A stretch of 64,000 nucleotides of DNA. Source: Caenispirillum salinarum AK4. GTDB lineage: Bacteria; Pseudomonadota; Alphaproteobacteria; Rhodospirillales; Rhodospirillaceae. Under the pieces are notes generated by a model. It searched no databases and was not told the DNA's origin. It saw only the letters and a program-made list of their open reading frames with translations. The DNA is taken from positions 310,001 through 374,000 of the forward strand of contig NZ_ANHY01000003.1 of assembly GCF_000315795.1 (NCBI RefSeq), written 5' to 3'. The position numbers and the translations under genes are program-made. Below, one piece after another: positions 18,320 through 26,136 of the stretch (positions are counted from its first letter, which is position 1; every line of letters starts with the position of its first letter).

Positions 18320-20515
18320 TCAGCCGCTGGCGGGTGCGCGGGCCTTGTCCAGCGCCTCCATCACCGCGCCTTCGGTCAGCAGCTCGGGCAGGGGGATGCC
18401 TTCGGGCACCCCGGGGCCGTAGACCGCGTTGAAGGGGATGCCGTAGCGCCCGAAGCTGTTCAGGTAGCGCGAGATGGTGTCGTCCGGGTTTGTCCAGTCC
18501 GCCTGCATGGGCACCACGCCCGCCTGTTTCAGCGCCTCGGCCACCGCCCCGCGCTCGATCACGGCTTCCTTGTTCACAAGGCAGGTGACACACCAGTCGG
18601 CGGTAACGTCGACGAACACGATGTTGCCGGCCGCGACCAGATCGGGAATGGCCGCTCGGTCGAAGGGCTGCCAGTCGGTGGCGGCGGCCTTGCCCGGCGC
18701 GGCCATCTCCACCGGCGCGTAATAGGGTGCGGCGAAGGCGGCGGCGGCCAGCCCCGCCACCAGCGACGAGGCCACCACGCCGCGCGGCCGCTTGAGCAGG
18801 GCCTTGGCGCCCAGCACGGCGACGGCGGCGATCATCAGGGCCGCGACCACCAGCGCACCGGCATCGCCGATCTGCGCCGACAGCACCCAGATCAGCCAGG
18901 CGGCGGTGGCGGCCAGCGCCACGCCCAGCACCTTCTTCACCGTCAGCATCCAGCGACCGGGCCTGGGCAGCCTGCGGGCGAATCCGGGAGCGGCGGCAAG
19001 CGTCAGGTAGGGCGCGGCCATGCCGAGCCCCAGCGCGGCGAAGACGGCGACGATCTCCAGCGGCCCGGCGGCCAGCGCGAAACCGACGGCGGTTCCCAGG
19101 AACGGCGCCGTGCAGGGCGTCGCCAGCAGGGTGGCGAAAACGCCGGAGCCGAAGTGCCCGGCCAGGGAGTGCGGTTTGCCGTGGCCGGCGCTCATGTCGG
19201 AGACGGCGCCGGGCAGGCGGACCTCGAAAAAGCCGAACAGGTTGGCGGCGAACAGGCTCAGCAGCACGACCATGGCGATGAGGAACAGCGGCTGCTGGAA
19301 CTGGATGCCCCAGCCCACCGCCACGCCCAGGCCCTTGAGACCGGCGGCCAAGCCCGCGAGCACCAGGAAGGTGGCGACGATGCCCGCCGCCGCCGCCAGG
19401 AACGACAGGCGCACCGTGCGCCGCTCCGCCCCGCCCAGCTGGGCGACGCCCATGACCTTCAGGCTGAGAACCGGCAGCACGCAGGGCATGACGTTGAGGA
19501 TCAGCCCGCCGACCAGCGCGAGGCCGAGCATGGTGGCGAACACCGTCCAGTCGATGCCCTCCGGTGCCACCGGCTGCGGCGTGGCGGGCACCGTCATGCC
19601 GCGGTCGCCCTGGACGATGGTCAGGCTGACGGGCTCGGCATCGGGCAGGCCGCCCTCGCGGATGGGTGCGCGCAGGATGGCGGTGGCCCCGCCGTCCTTC
19701 AGCGTCACCTCGGGCGGGCCGACCCGCAGATCCTCCGGGCCCTCGACGAAGATGTCCGGGTCGCCGGAGAGCGGCGGATCGGCGGTGACGATGGCGCGCA
19801 GCACGGCCTGCTCGCCGCCGGTCTCCACCACTGCCTCGGCCAGCGACAGGCCGTGGCCCGCGCCGTCGCCGGGCACGCGGGCCTCCCAGCTTTCAATGGC
19901 GTGGGCGAACTGGCTGGGGCCGCCGGGGCCGCCGGCGACGGCGAGCGTCAGCTCTGCCGAGCCGGGCACGCAGATGTCGGAACAGATGAGATAGTCGAGG
20001 GCGGCCCTGGCCGTCACCGGCTTGCCGGGCTCTGCGAGGCGCACCGTGATGGGGTAGATCACCTCGTCCTTGTAGCCGGCGGACTGGATGCCCAGCACGC
20101 TGAACCGGTGCGGGGCCGGGTAGCGCATTTCCGTCGCCGCGATGTTTTCCGACCCGCTCCAGTCGATCTCGGGCGGGTAACCGGCGTCGCCGGCGTCGCG
20201 CCAGTAGACCTTCCAGTCGTCCTTCAGGTCGAAGTGCAGGCCGAGCGTGATCTCCTCGCGCCCGCCCGTTGCGCCCACCTTGGAAATCAGCCGGATGTCC
20301 GCCTCGGGCGTTTCAACCCAGGCGGAGGAACTCAGCTCCGCCCACTGCGCCGTCGCCGGCGCGGCGGTCAGGACCGCCAGCAGGGCGAGCAGCAGGAGCG
20401 ACAGCAGGCGGACGGGATGGACCAGGACGGCGGACACGGGACGGCGGACCCCTCTTGTTCCGGAAGCGGCAAAACGGACTGGACCAGGATATGGCTTGCC
20501 CCCCTGGAAGGACAA
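18320..20515 (-). CDS. ScsB/DsbD-type thiol:disulfide interchange protein
   Basis: Inner-membrane electron conduit that carries reducing power from cytosolic thioredoxin to periplasmic partners. The 731-residue protein has a signal-anchor region up to about residue 57, an N-terminal periplasmic domain with a Cys pair (YLICSDICVPG), a multi-helix transmembrane core with cysteines in MPCVLPVLSLKV and ATPCTAPFLG, and a C-terminal thioredoxin domain with CVTC in VDVTADWCVTCLVNKEAV. The large N-terminal domain is of the ScsB type rather than classical DsbD. The true start is uncertain; a GTG near residue 27 would place the signal sequence closer to the N-terminus. Divergent from yqgE. Confidence 0.88.
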   Translation of the reverse strand: MSFQGGKPYPGPVRFAASGTRGVRRPVSAVLVHPVRLLSLLLLALLAVLTAAPATAQWAELSSSAWVETPEADIRLISKVGATGGREEITLGLHFDLKDDWKVYWRDAGDAGYPPEIDWSGSENIAATEMRYPAPHRFSVLGIQSAGYKDEVIYPITVRLAEPGKPVTARAALDYLICSDICVPGSAELTLAVAGGPGGPSQFAHAIESWEARVPGDGAGHGLSLAEAVVETGGEQAVLRAIVTADPPLSGDPDIFVEGPEDLRVGPPEVTLKDGGATAILRAPIREGGLPDAEPVSLTIVQGDRGMTVPATPQPVAPEGIDWTVFATMLGLALVGGLILNVMPCVLPVLSLKVMGVAQLGGAERRTVRLSFLAAAAGIVATFLVLAGLAAGLKGLGVAVGWGIQFQQPLFLIAMVVLLSLFAANLFGFFEVRLPGAVSDMSAGHGKPHSLAGHFGSGVFATLLATPCTAPFLGTAVGFALAAGPLEIVAVFAALGLGMAAPYLTLAAAPGFARRLPRPGRWMLTVKKVLGVALAATAAWLIWVLSAQIGDAGALVVAALMIAAVAVLGAKALLKRPRGVVASSLVAGLAAAAFAAPYYAPVEMAAPGKAAATDWQPFDRAAIPDLVAAGNIVFVDVTADWCVTCLVNKEAVIERGAVAEALKQAGVVPMQADWTNPDDTISRYLNSFGRYGIPFNAVYGPGVPEGIPLPELLTEGAVMEALDKARAPASG

Positions 20516-20635
20516 GCCGATTCCGATGGGGTGGTGAGGCCCTCGCGCCCTCGTGATAGACTATCAGGGCATGGAAGTGCGGAAACGGCCTCGCCGACCT
20601 TGCTCCGCGCGCCCGTTCGGCATAAGTGGTGTGTC

Positions 20636-21211
20636 ATGACCAAGACGCTTTCCGAGTCCGGATATCTTGTCGGCAAATGCCTGGTGGCGATGCCGGCCAT
20701 GCAGGACACCAACTTCAGCCGCACCGTCGTGTACGTCTGCGCCCACACGTCGGAAGGGGCCATGGGTCTGGTGGTCAACCGCACCATCGACCAGCTTTCC
20801 TTCGACGATATCCTGGAGCAGATGGACATCGAGCCGGGCGTGGGCACCCAGTCCATCCGTGTCCACTTCGGCGGTCCGGTGGAGGCGGCGCGCGGATTCG
20901 TGCTGCATACGGCCGACTACCGCGACGAGGGTACGCTGCCGGTGGACAGCAACATCTCGCTGACCGCCACGGCGGACGTGCTGAAGGACATCGCCAAGGG
21001 CAGCGGCCCGCGCCGCCGCCTGATGGTCCTGGGCTATGCCGGCTGGGGCTCGGGCCAGCTGGACGAGGAACTGAAGGAAAACGCCTGGCTGATCTGCCCG
21101 CCGGACGAAAAGCTTCTGTTCGGAGAGGACAACGAGGCCAAGTGGAACACGGCCATGAAGCTCATGGGCATCGACATGAGCCGCCTGAGCGATACGGCGG
21201 GGCATGCGTAG
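20636..21211 (+). CDS. YqgE/AlgH family protein
   Basis: A 191-residue conserved protein of unknown biochemical function (UPF0301). Typical segments are YLVGKCLVAMPAMQDTNFSRTVVYVCAH near the N-terminus, GAMGLVVNR, and the GYAGWGSGQLDEELKENAWL block. The start ATG at 20636 is chosen to put MTKTLSESGYLVG at the N-terminus; no strong ribosome site is seen. In other alphaproteobacteria it often neighbours thiol-redox genes, as here, being divergent from the ScsB-like gene with 120 bp between starts. Confidence 0.92.
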   Translation: MTKTLSESGYLVGKCLVAMPAMQDTNFSRTVVYVCAHTSEGAMGLVVNRTIDQLSFDDILEQMDIEPGVGTQSIRVHFGGPVEAARGFVLHTADYRDEGTLPVDSNISLTATADVLKDIAKGSGPRRRLMVLGYAGWGSGQLDEELKENAWLICPPDEKLLFGEDNEAKWNTAMKLMGIDMSRLSDTAGHA

Positions 21212-21429
21212 CCCGGCCTAAGGCGCTCGGGCCACTGCAACTCGGGCCCTCTTGAAGAAGATTGCGAATCCCTACGGCGCGATCTGCATCAGCAGGACGG
21301 GCTAACCGGTACTGCGTGTAAGCCCACAGGCGCCTGCCATTGGAGCCGGCGAACACAGAGGGCAGGTGTCGCATTCAGCTGTCGGTGGCGGCCGCCCTTC
21401 CCATAGCTCTGCATGCGGGCGAGGCTCCC
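21212..21429. other. Intergenic stretch between yqgE and the M16 peptidase
   Basis: 218 bp with two convergent gene ends. I see no gene, tRNA or convincing terminator. A CGAATCCC motif near 21265 superficially resembles a tRNA T-loop but lacks flanking acceptor and anticodon structure. Confidence 0.4.
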
Positions 21430-22689
21430 TCAAGCCGCCAGCCGGCCGCGCACCTTGTCCAGCGTTTCCATCCGGTCCAGCGGGCCCAGCGAGGCCAGCG
21501 TCATGGGCGTTTCCACCAGGCGGCGGGCCAGGCGGGTCATGTCGTCGACCGTCACCGCTTCCACCTTCTCCACCATTTCCTCCATGGAGATGGGGCGGCC
21601 GTAGGCCAGCATCTGGCGGGCCAGCTGTTCGCAGCGGTTGGTGGTGCTTTCCATGCCCATCAACAGCCCCGCCTTGATCTGGGCGCGGGCGCGGGCCAGT
21701 TCGTCGGCGGTGATGGCGCGGCCCGCTTTCAGCAGTTCGTCGGCCATGACCGGCACCAGTTCCGCGACCTCGTCCTCGCCGGTGCCGGCGTAGATGCCGA
21801 ACAGGCCGGAGTCGCGGAACGACCACGCAAAGCTGTAGATGGCGTAGACAAGCCCGCGCTTCTCGCGGATTTCCTGGAACAGCCGCGACGACATGCCGCC
21901 GCCCATCAACTGGCTGAGCACCTGGATGGCATAGACGTCGGGATCGTCGTACTTCACGCCGTCGAAGCCCAGCACCACGTGCACCTGCTCCAGGTCGCGG
22001 TCCTCGCGGAATTCGCCGCCGACGTAGGTGGCGTCCTCTTCCGTGCGGCCGGAGTGGGCGGGCAGGGCGCCGAAGCGCCGTTCCACCATCTCGACGAAGG
22101 CGTCGTGCTCGATGTTGCCCGAGGCCGTCAGCACCGTGTGCGGCGCGGTGTAGCGGTCGCGCATGAAGTCGAACAGGGTGTCGCGGGTCATGGACCGCAC
22201 GATCTCTTCCGTCCCCAGCACGGGCCGCCCCAGCGCCTGCCCCGGATAGGCGGCGGCCTGCCAGTGGTCGAAGATGATGTCGTCGGGCGTGTCCTCGGCC
22301 TGGTTGATCTCCTGCACCACCACGGCCTGTTCGCGTGCCAGTTCCTCGGCGTCGAAGGTAGAGTTCTGGAGGATGTCGGCGATGATGTCCGTCGCCAGTT
22401 CCGTGTCGTCCTTCAGCACCTTGGCGTAATAGGCCGTGTGCTCGCGGCTGGTGTAGGCGTTCAGCATGCCGCCGACGGCCTCGATCTCCTCGGCGATGCG
22501 GATGGCCGAGCGCGTCTCCGTCCCCTTGAAGGCCATGTGCTCCAGAAGGTGGGAGATGCCGTTGATCTCCGCCGGTTCGTGGCGGGTTCCGACGTCCACC
22601 CAGGCACCCAGGCTGACGGTCTCCACGGTGTCCACGCGGTCGGTGCAGACGCGAAGGCCGTTGGGCAGGGTGGTGACGGCAATGCTCAT
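21430..22689 (-). CDS. M16 zinc metallopeptidase (mitochondrial-processing-peptidase-like)
   Basis: A 419-residue single-subunit M16B peptidase. The inverted zinc motif HxxEH appears as HLLEHMAFKGT near residues 48-58, with the third ligand glutamate expected in the following helix (NAYTSREHTAYYAK). The C-terminal half has FSWSFRDSGLF-like and LARARAQIKAGLLMGMEST segments of the family. It lies 20 bp downstream of thrC on the same strand, a pairing conserved in many alphaproteobacteria. It probably degrades small peptides in the cytoplasm or periplasm; no signal peptide is visible. Confidence 0.92.
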   Translation of the reverse strand: MSIAVTTLPNGLRVCTDRVDTVETVSLGAWVDVGTRHEPAEINGISHLLEHMAFKGTETRSAIRIAEEIEAVGGMLNAYTSREHTAYYAKVLKDDTELATDIIADILQNSTFDAEELAREQAVVVQEINQAEDTPDDIIFDHWQAAAYPGQALGRPVLGTEEIVRSMTRDTLFDFMRDRYTAPHTVLTASGNIEHDAFVEMVERRFGALPAHSGRTEEDATYVGGEFREDRDLEQVHVVLGFDGVKYDDPDVYAIQVLSQLMGGGMSSRLFQEIREKRGLVYAIYSFAWSFRDSGLFGIYAGTGEDEVAELVPVMADELLKAGRAITADELARARAQIKAGLLMGMESTTNRCEQLARQMLAYGRPISMEEMVEKVEAVTVDDMTRLARRLVETPMTLASLGPLDRMETLDKVRGRLAA

Positions 22690-22709
22690 TCAGGGTCCTC
22701 GTGAAGCTG

Positions 22710-24107
22710 TCAGGAAACCAGCAGGGTCTTCTTGATATGGGTGCGCACGGCTGCGACGTCATTCTCCACCACGTCGAACCGCTCCGGCCGCTCCAGCAGG
22801 TCGGCCAGGCGCTCAGGCAGGCCGGGGCGGATGCCGCTGGCCGCTTCCACCGCGTCGGGGAACTTGGCGGGGTGCGCGGTCGCCAGCGCCACCACCGGCA
22901 CGCCGGCAGGCAGGCCCTGCGCGTCCGCCGCCGCGAGCGCGATGGCCGAATGCGGGTCCACCAACTCGCCGGTCTGCCGGTAGGTGTCGGCGATGACCTT
23001 CGACGTCTGCTCGTCGTCCAGGCGCAGGCCCGAGAACAGGTTGCGGATTTCCGCAAGCGGCTCGTCGTCCAGGGTGAAACTGCCCGACTGGCGGAAGCCG
23101 CTCATCAGGTTCTTCACGGCCTGGCCGTCGCGCTCGGTGGCGTCGAACAGCAGGCGCTCGAAGTTGGACGACACCTGGATGTCCATGGATGGGCTGATGG
23201 TCGGCACCACGCCTTCCATGGTCATGGACCCGGTCTCGAAGAACCGCGTCAGAATGTCGTTGCGGTTGGACCCCACCACGAACTTCTCAACCGGCAGGCC
23301 CATGCGGCGGGCGACGTAGCCGGCAAATACGTTGCCGAAGTTGCCCGTCGGCACGGCGAAGGACACGGCGCGATCCGGCGCGCCCAGGGCCAGCCCGGCC
23401 CAGAAATAGTAGACTACCTGGGCCATGATGCGCGCCCAGTTGATGCTGTTGACCGCACTCAGCCCCATCTCGTCGCGGAAGGCGCTATCGGCGAACAGGG
23501 CCTTCACCGTATCCTGGCAGTCGTCGAAGGTGCCTTCCAGGGCGACGTTGTGGACGTTGGCCGAGGTCACCGTCGTCATCTGGCGTCGCTGCACCTCGGA
23601 CACGCGGCCCTTGGGGTGCAGGATGAAGATGTCGATGTTGTCGCGGTCGCGCGTCGCCTCGATGGCCGCCGAGCCCGTGTCGCCCGAGGTGGCGCCGACG
23701 ATGGTGATGCGCTTGCCGTGCTTCTTCAGCACATGCTCGAAGGCGTTTCCGACGAACTGCAGCGCATAGTCCTTGAAGGCCAGCGTGGGGCCGTGGAACA
23801 GCTCCATCATCCAGCGGTCGGGGCCGAGCTGTTTCAGCGGCGCGATCGCCTTGTGCTCGAACGGCGCGTAGGAGCGGGTGGCGAGGTCGGTCAGTTCCTC
23901 GTCCGTCAGGCAGCCTTCCACGAAGGGGCGCATGACGGCGACCGCCAGGTCCGGGTAGGACAGGCCGCGAAGGGCGCGGATTTCGTCGGAGGAGAAGTGC
24001 GGCCAGGACTCGGGCACGTACAGCCCGCCGTCGCGGGCCAGGCCCGTCAGCAGCACGTCGTCGAAGGAAAGAGCCGGAGCCTCGCCCCGGGTGCTCACGT
24101 ACTTCAC
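22710..24107 (-). CDS. thrC: Threonine synthase
   Basis: PLP enzyme converting O-phospho-L-homoserine to threonine. At 465 residues it is the long (fungal/proteobacterial) ThrC form. The N-terminus MKYVSTRGEAPALSFDDVLL is the classic start, the PLP lysine lies in GPTLAFKDYALQFVGN, and the glycine-rich cofactor loop is GATSGDTGSAAIE. Also present is VNSINWARIMAQVVYYFWA. It shares the homoserine branch point with metZ, encoded divergently just upstream. Confidence 0.97.
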   Translation of the reverse strand: MKYVSTRGEAPALSFDDVLLTGLARDGGLYVPESWPHFSSDEIRALRGLSYPDLAVAVMRPFVEGCLTDEELTDLATRSYAPFEHKAIAPLKQLGPDRWMMELFHGPTLAFKDYALQFVGNAFEHVLKKHGKRITIVGATSGDTGSAAIEATRDRDNIDIFILHPKGRVSEVQRRQMTTVTSANVHNVALEGTFDDCQDTVKALFADSAFRDEMGLSAVNSINWARIMAQVVYYFWAGLALGAPDRAVSFAVPTGNFGNVFAGYVARRMGLPVEKFVVGSNRNDILTRFFETGSMTMEGVVPTISPSMDIQVSSNFERLLFDATERDGQAVKNLMSGFRQSGSFTLDDEPLAEIRNLFSGLRLDDEQTSKVIADTYRQTGELVDPHSAIALAAADAQGLPAGVPVVALATAHPAKFPDAVEAASGIRPGLPERLADLLERPERFDVVENDVAAVRTHIKKTLLVS

Positions 24108-24262
24108 CGTCTTCTCGCTCCCGTCTCCCGCGCCGAAGGTGGTCCGGCGCCCGCTTCACAGAGTGCGGCGCAGGGTACAGCGCGGGGAACCCAACGGCAA
24201 CACGCAACGCCGGGTCAGGCGCCCGCATGTGGGGCGTCCGCACAGGGTCGTCAAGCGAGCGG

Positions 24263-24291
24263 TTGACGCAGGTCCCGGTTTCCGTTACGGA
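24263..24291 (+). promoter_or_regulatory. Probable sigma-70 promoter for metZ
   Basis: TTGACG (24263-24268), 17-bp spacer, TACGGA (24286-24291). The predicted start near 24298 is just at the 5' edge of the SAM-II aptamer, which is how this short riboswitch class is normally placed. The -10 match is modest. Confidence 0.55.
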
Positions 24292-24295
24292 AAGT

Positions 24296-24354
24296 GGACG
24301 TGGTGATTTGGGCGACCGGCTTGCGGCCACGTAAAACAAACCGCTAAAAGGTCG
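24296..24354 (+). ncRNA. SAM-II riboswitch (metA/SAM_alpha element)
   Basis: The P1 stem CGTGG (24299-24303) pairs with CCACG (24327-24331). Between them are GTGATTTG and CCGGCTTGC, and after them the A-rich segment and GCTAAAAGG (24343-24351) that forms the pseudoknot. These are the conserved blocks of the SAM-II class known almost only from alphaproteobacteria upstream of methionine genes such as metA, metX and metZ. It binds S-adenosylmethionine and turns off the downstream gene. The remaining part of the 322-bp thrC-metZ gap, 24108-24262, holds the thrC leader and no gene. Confidence 0.9.
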
Positions 24355-24369
24355 AGGCCGCCGAGACGC

Positions 24370-24406
24370 AGCCCTGACCGCCACGCAAACCGGTCGGGGC
24401 TTTTTT
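24370..24406 (+). terminator. Intrinsic terminator between SAM-II riboswitch and metZ
   Basis: An 11-bp stem (24370-24380 with 24391-24401, one G-T pair, 10-nt loop) followed by six T residues, starting 15 bp after the aptamer and ending before the metZ ribosome site (CAGGAGG at 24413). Its placement implies control by premature transcription termination when SAM is bound, although an anti-terminator pairing was not worked out. Confidence 0.85.
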
Positions 24407-24429
24407 GTGTTTCAGGAGGCACCCCCGCC

Positions 24430-25665
24430 ATGGCCGACGACGCCACCCCGCGCTTTCCCGCCATCGATCTGCCCGCCGCGCCTTCGGCCGACGATTGGGC
24501 GCCCCGCACGCGCATGGTGCGCGGCGGAATGACGCGCTCGGCCTTCAGTGAGACGTCGGAAGCGCTGTACCTGAACTCCGGCTTCGTCTACGGCTCGGCG
24601 GAGGAAGCAGAGGCCAGCTTCAACGGCGAGGCCGACCGGTACGTCTACTCCCGCTTCCGCAACCCCACCATCGAGGTGTTCGAGACCCGCCTGGCCCTGG
24701 TGGAGGGGGCGAAATACTGCCGTGCCACATCGTCGGGCATGGCGGCGGTCTTCGCCGCACTGGCCTGCACGGTGCAGGCGGGCGACCGCGTGGTCGCCAG
24801 CCGCGCCCTGTTCGGCTCGTGCCGCCACATCATCGCGGAGATCCTGCCCACCTGGGGCGTCGAGGTGGAATTCGTCCATGGCCCCGACCTCGCGGCGTGG
24901 GAGGGCGCGCTGTCCAAGCCGACCACGGCGGTGTTCATCGAGACGCCGTCCAACCCGACGCTGGAGATCATCGACCTTCCCCGCGTCTGCGACCTGGCGC
25001 ACGCCGCCGGCGCCAAGGTGATGGTCGACAACGTCTTCGCCACGCCCATCCTGCAGCGGCCCCTGACGCTGGGCGCCGACGTGGTGATCTACTCCGCAAC
25101 CAAGCACATCGACGGCCAGGGCCGATGTCTGGGCGGCGCGGTGCTGACTGACGACGAGGAATGGTTTACCGACCGGCTGGCCCTGTTCCTGCGCCACACG
25201 GGCCCGTGCCTGAGCCCCTTCAACGCCTGGGTTCTGGCGAAGGGGCTGGAGACGCTGGACCTGCGGGTCGACCGCCACTGCGCCAACGCGCTGGACCTGG
25301 CGCGCTTCCTGGAGACGCGGGTGGGCATGGGCGTGGCGCGGGTGTTGTACCCCGGCCTTGCCAGCCATCCGCAGCACGACACCGCCATGCGCCAGATGAA
25401 GGCCGGCGGCAGCATCGTCGCCGTGGAGCTGGAGGGCGGCAAGGACGCGGCGTTTGCCTTCCTCAACGCGCTCAGGCTGATCGACATCAGCAACAACCTG
25501 GGCGACGCAAAAAGCCTCGCCTGTCATCCCGCCACCACCACCCATGCCTCTCTGCCGGACGAGGAGAAGGCGGCCCAGGGCCTGACGCCGGGCCTGCTGC
25601 GCCTGTCGGTGGGGCTGGAGGATGCCGGCGACCTGATCCGCGACGTGGAGCGGGCTCTCGGCTGA
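24430..25665 (+). CDS. metZ: O-succinylhomoserine sulfhydrylase
   Basis: PLP enzyme of the Cys/Met metabolism family that makes homocysteine from O-succinylhomoserine and sulfide (direct sulfhydrylation). The 411-residue protein has RYVYSRFRNPT-like residues (DRYVYSRFRNPTIEVFE), SSGMAAVFAALAC, and the PLP lysine in YSATKHIDGQGRCLGG, the QGR form being usual for MetZ. The SAM-II riboswitch upstream confirms a methionine pathway role. O-acetylhomoserine as substrate cannot be excluded from sequence alone. Confidence 0.94.
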   Translation: MADDATPRFPAIDLPAAPSADDWAPRTRMVRGGMTRSAFSETSEALYLNSGFVYGSAEEAEASFNGEADRYVYSRFRNPTIEVFETRLALVEGAKYCRATSSGMAAVFAALACTVQAGDRVVASRALFGSCRHIIAEILPTWGVEVEFVHGPDLAAWEGALSKPTTAVFIETPSNPTLEIIDLPRVCDLAHAAGAKVMVDNVFATPILQRPLTLGADVVIYSATKHIDGQGRCLGGAVLTDDEEWFTDRLALFLRHTGPCLSPFNAWVLAKGLETLDLRVDRHCANALDLARFLETRVGMGVARVLYPGLASHPQHDTAMRQMKAGGSIVAVELEGGKDAAFAFLNALRLIDISNNLGDAKSLACHPATTTHASLPDEEKAAQGLTPGLLRLSVGLEDAGDLIRDVERALG

Positions 25666-25773
25666 CAGACGCTCAAGATGCCCGACAATTGACACGGTTT
25701 CGTCCTGCCTCCTGCCCAAGTCCTCGGCCATTGTTTTTGTAATGGACCAGGCACGGATGATCAGGAGGAAATC

Positions 25774-26115
25774 ATGATCCGCCTCGCCACGACTTTCGCC
25801 GCCGCCGCCGTGACTGCTGTCATCGGCCTTTCGGCGCCCGCGTCGGCCGCCTCGCCCCAGGAGACGCTGCCCCAGGAGTGGCTGGGCGAACTGGCCGACG
25901 CCCGCGACCTGCTGGAGTCGCTGAAGCAGAACGGCACGCCCGCCCGCGCTCTCCGCCCCGCCGAGGAGGCGCTGGAGTGCTGGGCGGCGGCGGGCGCGGA
26001 CGCAATCACCTGCCGCGACGAATTCTTTGCCCGCGTCGTGGACTCCAGCTATGCCGATCCGGCCGACGTGCAGGTGGCCCGCAACGCCATGGGCGCCGAC
26101 ATGTGGATGCGCTGA
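25774..26115 (+). CDS. Small secreted protein with one cysteine pair
   Basis: A 113-residue protein with a signal peptide of about 25 residues ending SAPASAA. The mature part is helical, and its two cysteines (ALECWAAAGADAITC) resemble the Cys-Trp...Cys pattern in the middle of the OmpA-like lipoprotein of this window. It therefore may be a stand-alone version of that helical domain. An AGGAGG ribosome site is well placed. The function is unknown; it converges on the kinase gene with 21 bp between ends. Confidence 0.75.
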   Translation: MIRLATTFAAAAVTAVIGLSAPASAASPQETLPQEWLGELADARDLLESLKQNGTPARALRPAEEALECWAAAGADAITCRDEFFARVVDSSYADPADVQVARNAMGADMWMR

Positions 26116-26136
26116 GGCTGCAGCGACGGGCGCTTG

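Noticed and set aside
21255-21300. tRNA-like T-loop motif CGAATCCC
   Set aside because: No matching acceptor stem, D-arm or anticodon arm around it.
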